Positions 6,473-8,308 of a DNA stretch of 8,308 nucleotides are shown piece after piece (within the stretch, counting starts at the first letter, position 1; the number at the start of each line of letters is the position of its first letter). Made by a program: the position numbers and the translations under genes. The DNA is from CAIKZY01 sp044345075 (GTDB lineage: Bacteria; Actinomycetota; Actinomycetes; S36-B12), in assembly GCA_044345075.1 (NCBI GenBank), contig JBIJBU010000079.1, positions 1 to 8,308 of the forward strand. The letters are read 5' to 3'. A model generated the notes under the pieces. The model was not told the DNA's origin and did not search any database. It worked only from the letters and a program-made list of their open reading frames with translations.

Positions 6473-7918
6473 GTGGCCGCCCTGACGCCGTACGCTGAGA
6501 GCGCCGACATCGTGCACGCACGGCATTGGGTGGCAGGTGCGGCTACGACCCACGGGTCCGATTCGACACGGGCGGTCAAGGATCCTGCCAATGGACTCAC
6601 GACAGGTGACTTCACCGTGGGCACTGCCGTCATCGTGGATCAGGCAGTACTGGCTGCCGCAGAAGCAGGCCCCTTTTGGCGGGCGCTCGGTGCTCAGGCA
6701 CGCGCGCAACTCCTTGCTCAAGTAGCCGACAGACTTGCCGCCGCGGCGCCTGTGCTGGCTGAACTCGAGTCACGCGAGATGGGCAAGCCGGTGGCGATGG
6801 CCCAACAGGACATCGAGGAATCAGCCACGTGGTTCCGTGAAACAGCCGAGTCCGCTCCTGACTTCTTCGTCCCCATGGCCGCCGGCACCAGTCGTGTGGC
6901 ACGCAGGCCTTACGGTGTCTCAGCGCTTGTCACTCCGTGGAACTATCCGGTGTGCCAGGTCACTGACATCCTCGCCGGCCTGCTCGCAGCAGGAAACACG
7001 GTCGTGGTGAAGCCCAGCGAGAAGGCTCCTCTCTCGGTAGCGGCTCTTGGCCCGTTGCTCGACATCCTCCCTCCCGGCGTCGTCAATATCGTCCTCGGCG
7101 AGGGTGAGGCGGGCGCCGCACTCGTAGCGCACCCACTCGTAGAGCTCGTCCACTTCACCGGCTCCGTGGCCACCGGGCGCAAGGTCGGTGCAGCCTCAGG
7201 CGCGCGGCTCGTTCCCTGCTTCCTCGAGCTCGGGGGTAAGGACGCACTCGTCATCGATCGCGGCGTCGACATCGCGGAGGCTGCGGAACTCGCCGCAGCA
7301 GGCGGATGGGTCAACACCGGCCAGGTATGCACGTCCATCGAGCGTGTGTACGTGCACCGCGACATCGCTGAAGACTTCGTGGCCGCGCTCGTGACTCAAG
7401 CGGGCTCATGGTCGATCGGTGTTGGTCTCGATCCTACGACTCGCATGGGCCCGCTCGTCGACGGCGAACAACGTGATCACGTGCACCGGCATGTGACCGA
7501 AGCCCGTCTTGCAGGAGCCTCAGTGCCGATTGGAGGGGAGATCCTGCCCGGACCGGGGTTCTTCTACCCGCCCACCGTTGTCGTGGGTGCACGGGATGAC
7601 AGCCTGCTGATGACGGAAGAAACCTTTGGGCCAGTGATCGCTGTTCGTATCGTGAACTCGTTCGAGGAAGGCATCCGTCTCGCTGATGAGTGTGATTACG
7701 GCCTCACTGCAACTGCGCTGACACACGATCTATCGCACGTCGAGCTGGCAGCCGGCCTCAACGCAGCGGTCGTGACCATCAATGGTGGTGGAAATGAACC
7801 TGTGAACGCACCATTCGAACCCGCGAAGTCCAGTGGTATCGGACGCGTCTACTCAGGCCCGCGCTCACTTGACTCTTTCACCCGTCCGTATGCGGTCAGC
7901 ATTGGTGGCACGGCATGA
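6473..7918 (+). CDS. NAD(P)-dependent aldehyde dehydrogenase
   Basis: Cytosolic oxidoreductase that oxidises an aldehyde or semialdehyde to the acid with NAD+ or NADP+; 481 residues from the GTG at 6473, a standard length. The full motif set is present: TPWNYP (154-159, with the oxyanion Asn157), the cofactor-binding VVKPSE (178-183), FTGSVATGR (228-236), catalytic base E252 in LELGGKD, nucleophile C286 in NTGQVCTSIERV, and EETFGPV (383-389). The active site therefore looks intact. Substrate class is not determined; the sequence has the general look of the large group that includes succinate-semialdehyde and betaine-aldehyde dehydrogenases. It is divergent from the importer operon and overlaps the next gene by 4 bp (ATGA). 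It may oxidise a product of the compound imported and cleaved by the leftward unit, which is inference from location only. Confidence 0.95.
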   Translation: MAALTPYAESADIVHARHWVAGAATTHGSDSTRAVKDPANGLTTGDFTVGTAVIVDQAVLAAAEAGPFWRALGAQARAQLLAQVADRLAAAAPVLAELESREMGKPVAMAQQDIEESATWFRETAESAPDFFVPMAAGTSRVARRPYGVSALVTPWNYPVCQVTDILAGLLAAGNTVVVKPSEKAPLSVAALGPLLDILPPGVVNIVLGEGEAGAALVAHPLVELVHFTGSVATGRKVGAASGARLVPCFLELGGKDALVIDRGVDIAEAAELAAAGGWVNTGQVCTSIERVYVHRDIAEDFVAALVTQAGSWSIGVGLDPTTRMGPLVDGEQRDHVHRHVTEARLAGASVPIGGEILPGPGFFYPPTVVVGARDDSLLMTEETFGPVIAVRIVNSFEEGIRLADECDYGLTATALTHDLSHVELAAGLNAAVVTINGGGNEPVNAPFEPAKSSGIGRVYSGPRSLDSFTRPYAVSIGGTA

Positions 7919-8298
7919 GCCACGACGAGTTCGATGTGCGTGCGGCGCTCACCGACTGGTACGCCGCGATGACGGCGCACGACATTCCCGCGGTGGGAGA
8001 GGCTCTCACGGAGTCGTTCCTCCTCATTGAGCATGACGAGCTACTCGATCGCTCCCAGCTTCTCGAGATCCTGTCAAGCGAGTCCGACGACGACTTCATC
8101 GCCGAACTGACCGACTTTCGCGTGACAGTCCATGGCGATGTCGCCTGGAGCACGCATCGCAACCACGAGGTGTACACGCCCGCCCTGGGAGAGCAACTTC
8201 AGCTTGAGTTCTTGGAGACAGTCGTGCTCGTTCGCCGTGACGGACGCTGGCTTATCGATCGCTACCACGCGACGCGGCTCTTCCCCGCGACGATGTAG
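7915..8298 (+). CDS. Small SnoaL/NTF2-like (DUF4440-type) protein
   Basis: Encodes 127 residues with the features of the NTF2-like cone fold: an N-terminal helix pair (VRAALTDWYAAMTAHDIPAVGEAL, about 8-31), a short strand FLLIEHDELLDR (35-46), a middle strand pair (FRVTVHGDVAWSTHR) and a C-terminal strand with RRDGRWLIDRYHATRLF (about 107-123), the usual ending of SnoaL/DUF4440 domains. Such proteins are small cytosolic enzymes (isomerase, cyclase, hydrolase) or ligand-binding partners, and the activity cannot be called from sequence. It starts at ATG 7915 inside the aldehyde dehydrogenase stop (ATGA overlap), so it is probably co-translated with it; GGTGG about six bases upstream may serve as a ribosome site. 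It is acidic, with clustered Asp/Glu (ESDDDF). It ends 10 bases before the window edge. Confidence 0.8.
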   Translation: MSHDEFDVRAALTDWYAAMTAHDIPAVGEALTESFLLIEHDELLDRSQLLEILSSESDDDFIAELTDFRVTVHGDVAWSTHRNHEVYTPALGEQLQLEFLETVVLVRRDGRWLIDRYHATRLFPATM

Positions 8299-8308
8299 AG
8301 CAGCAACC

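Overview
The window comes from a bacterium of moderately high GC (about 60% by eye). The codon choice is strongly G/C-ending, several starts are GTG, and there is a lipoprotein with a Ser/Ala/Pro-rich linker. Together these suggest an actinobacterium (perhaps Micrococcales-like), but no marker gene fixes the taxon. Almost everything is coding. I see no RNA genes, insertion sequences, CRISPR arrays or phage genes.

The layout is two divergent transcription units separated by a roughly 210-bp, AT-richer control region (6261-6472). Leftward (minus strand) runs a six-gene unit: a lipoprotein peptide/opine-type solute-binding protein (6260-4572), two Dpp/Opp-type permeases (4529-3585 and 3585-2728), two ABC ATPases (2731-1757 and 1760-972), and, after a 76-nt gap, the N-terminal two thirds of a metal-dependent amidohydrolase related to N-acyl-D-amino-acid / D-glutamate deacylases (895 to beyond the left edge). 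Start/stop overlaps of 1-4 bp link the transporter genes from the first permease to the second ATPase, which indicates a translationally coupled operon. Rightward (plus strand) run an NAD(P)-dependent aldehyde dehydrogenase (6473-7918) and, overlapping it by 4 bp, a small SnoaL/NTF2-like protein (7915-8298).

The likely theme is catabolic: a binding-protein-dependent importer brings in a peptide-like or N-acylated amino-acid compound, the cytosolic amidohydrolase cleaves its amide bond, and the divergent aldehyde dehydrogenase may oxidise a semialdehyde or aldehyde from the same pathway. The substrate cannot be read from the sequence. The N-acyl-D-Glu suggestion rests on family resemblance recalled without a search. 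No regulator gene is present; the divergent region holds several short inverted repeats that could be operators or mRNA hairpins.

Points that merit a second look are the amidohydrolase's ELE motif in place of the D-aminoacylase metal-bridging Cys, the short second ATPase with DES instead of DEP after Walker B, the inverted repeats in the divergent region, and several start codons where the longest frame is probably not the real one.
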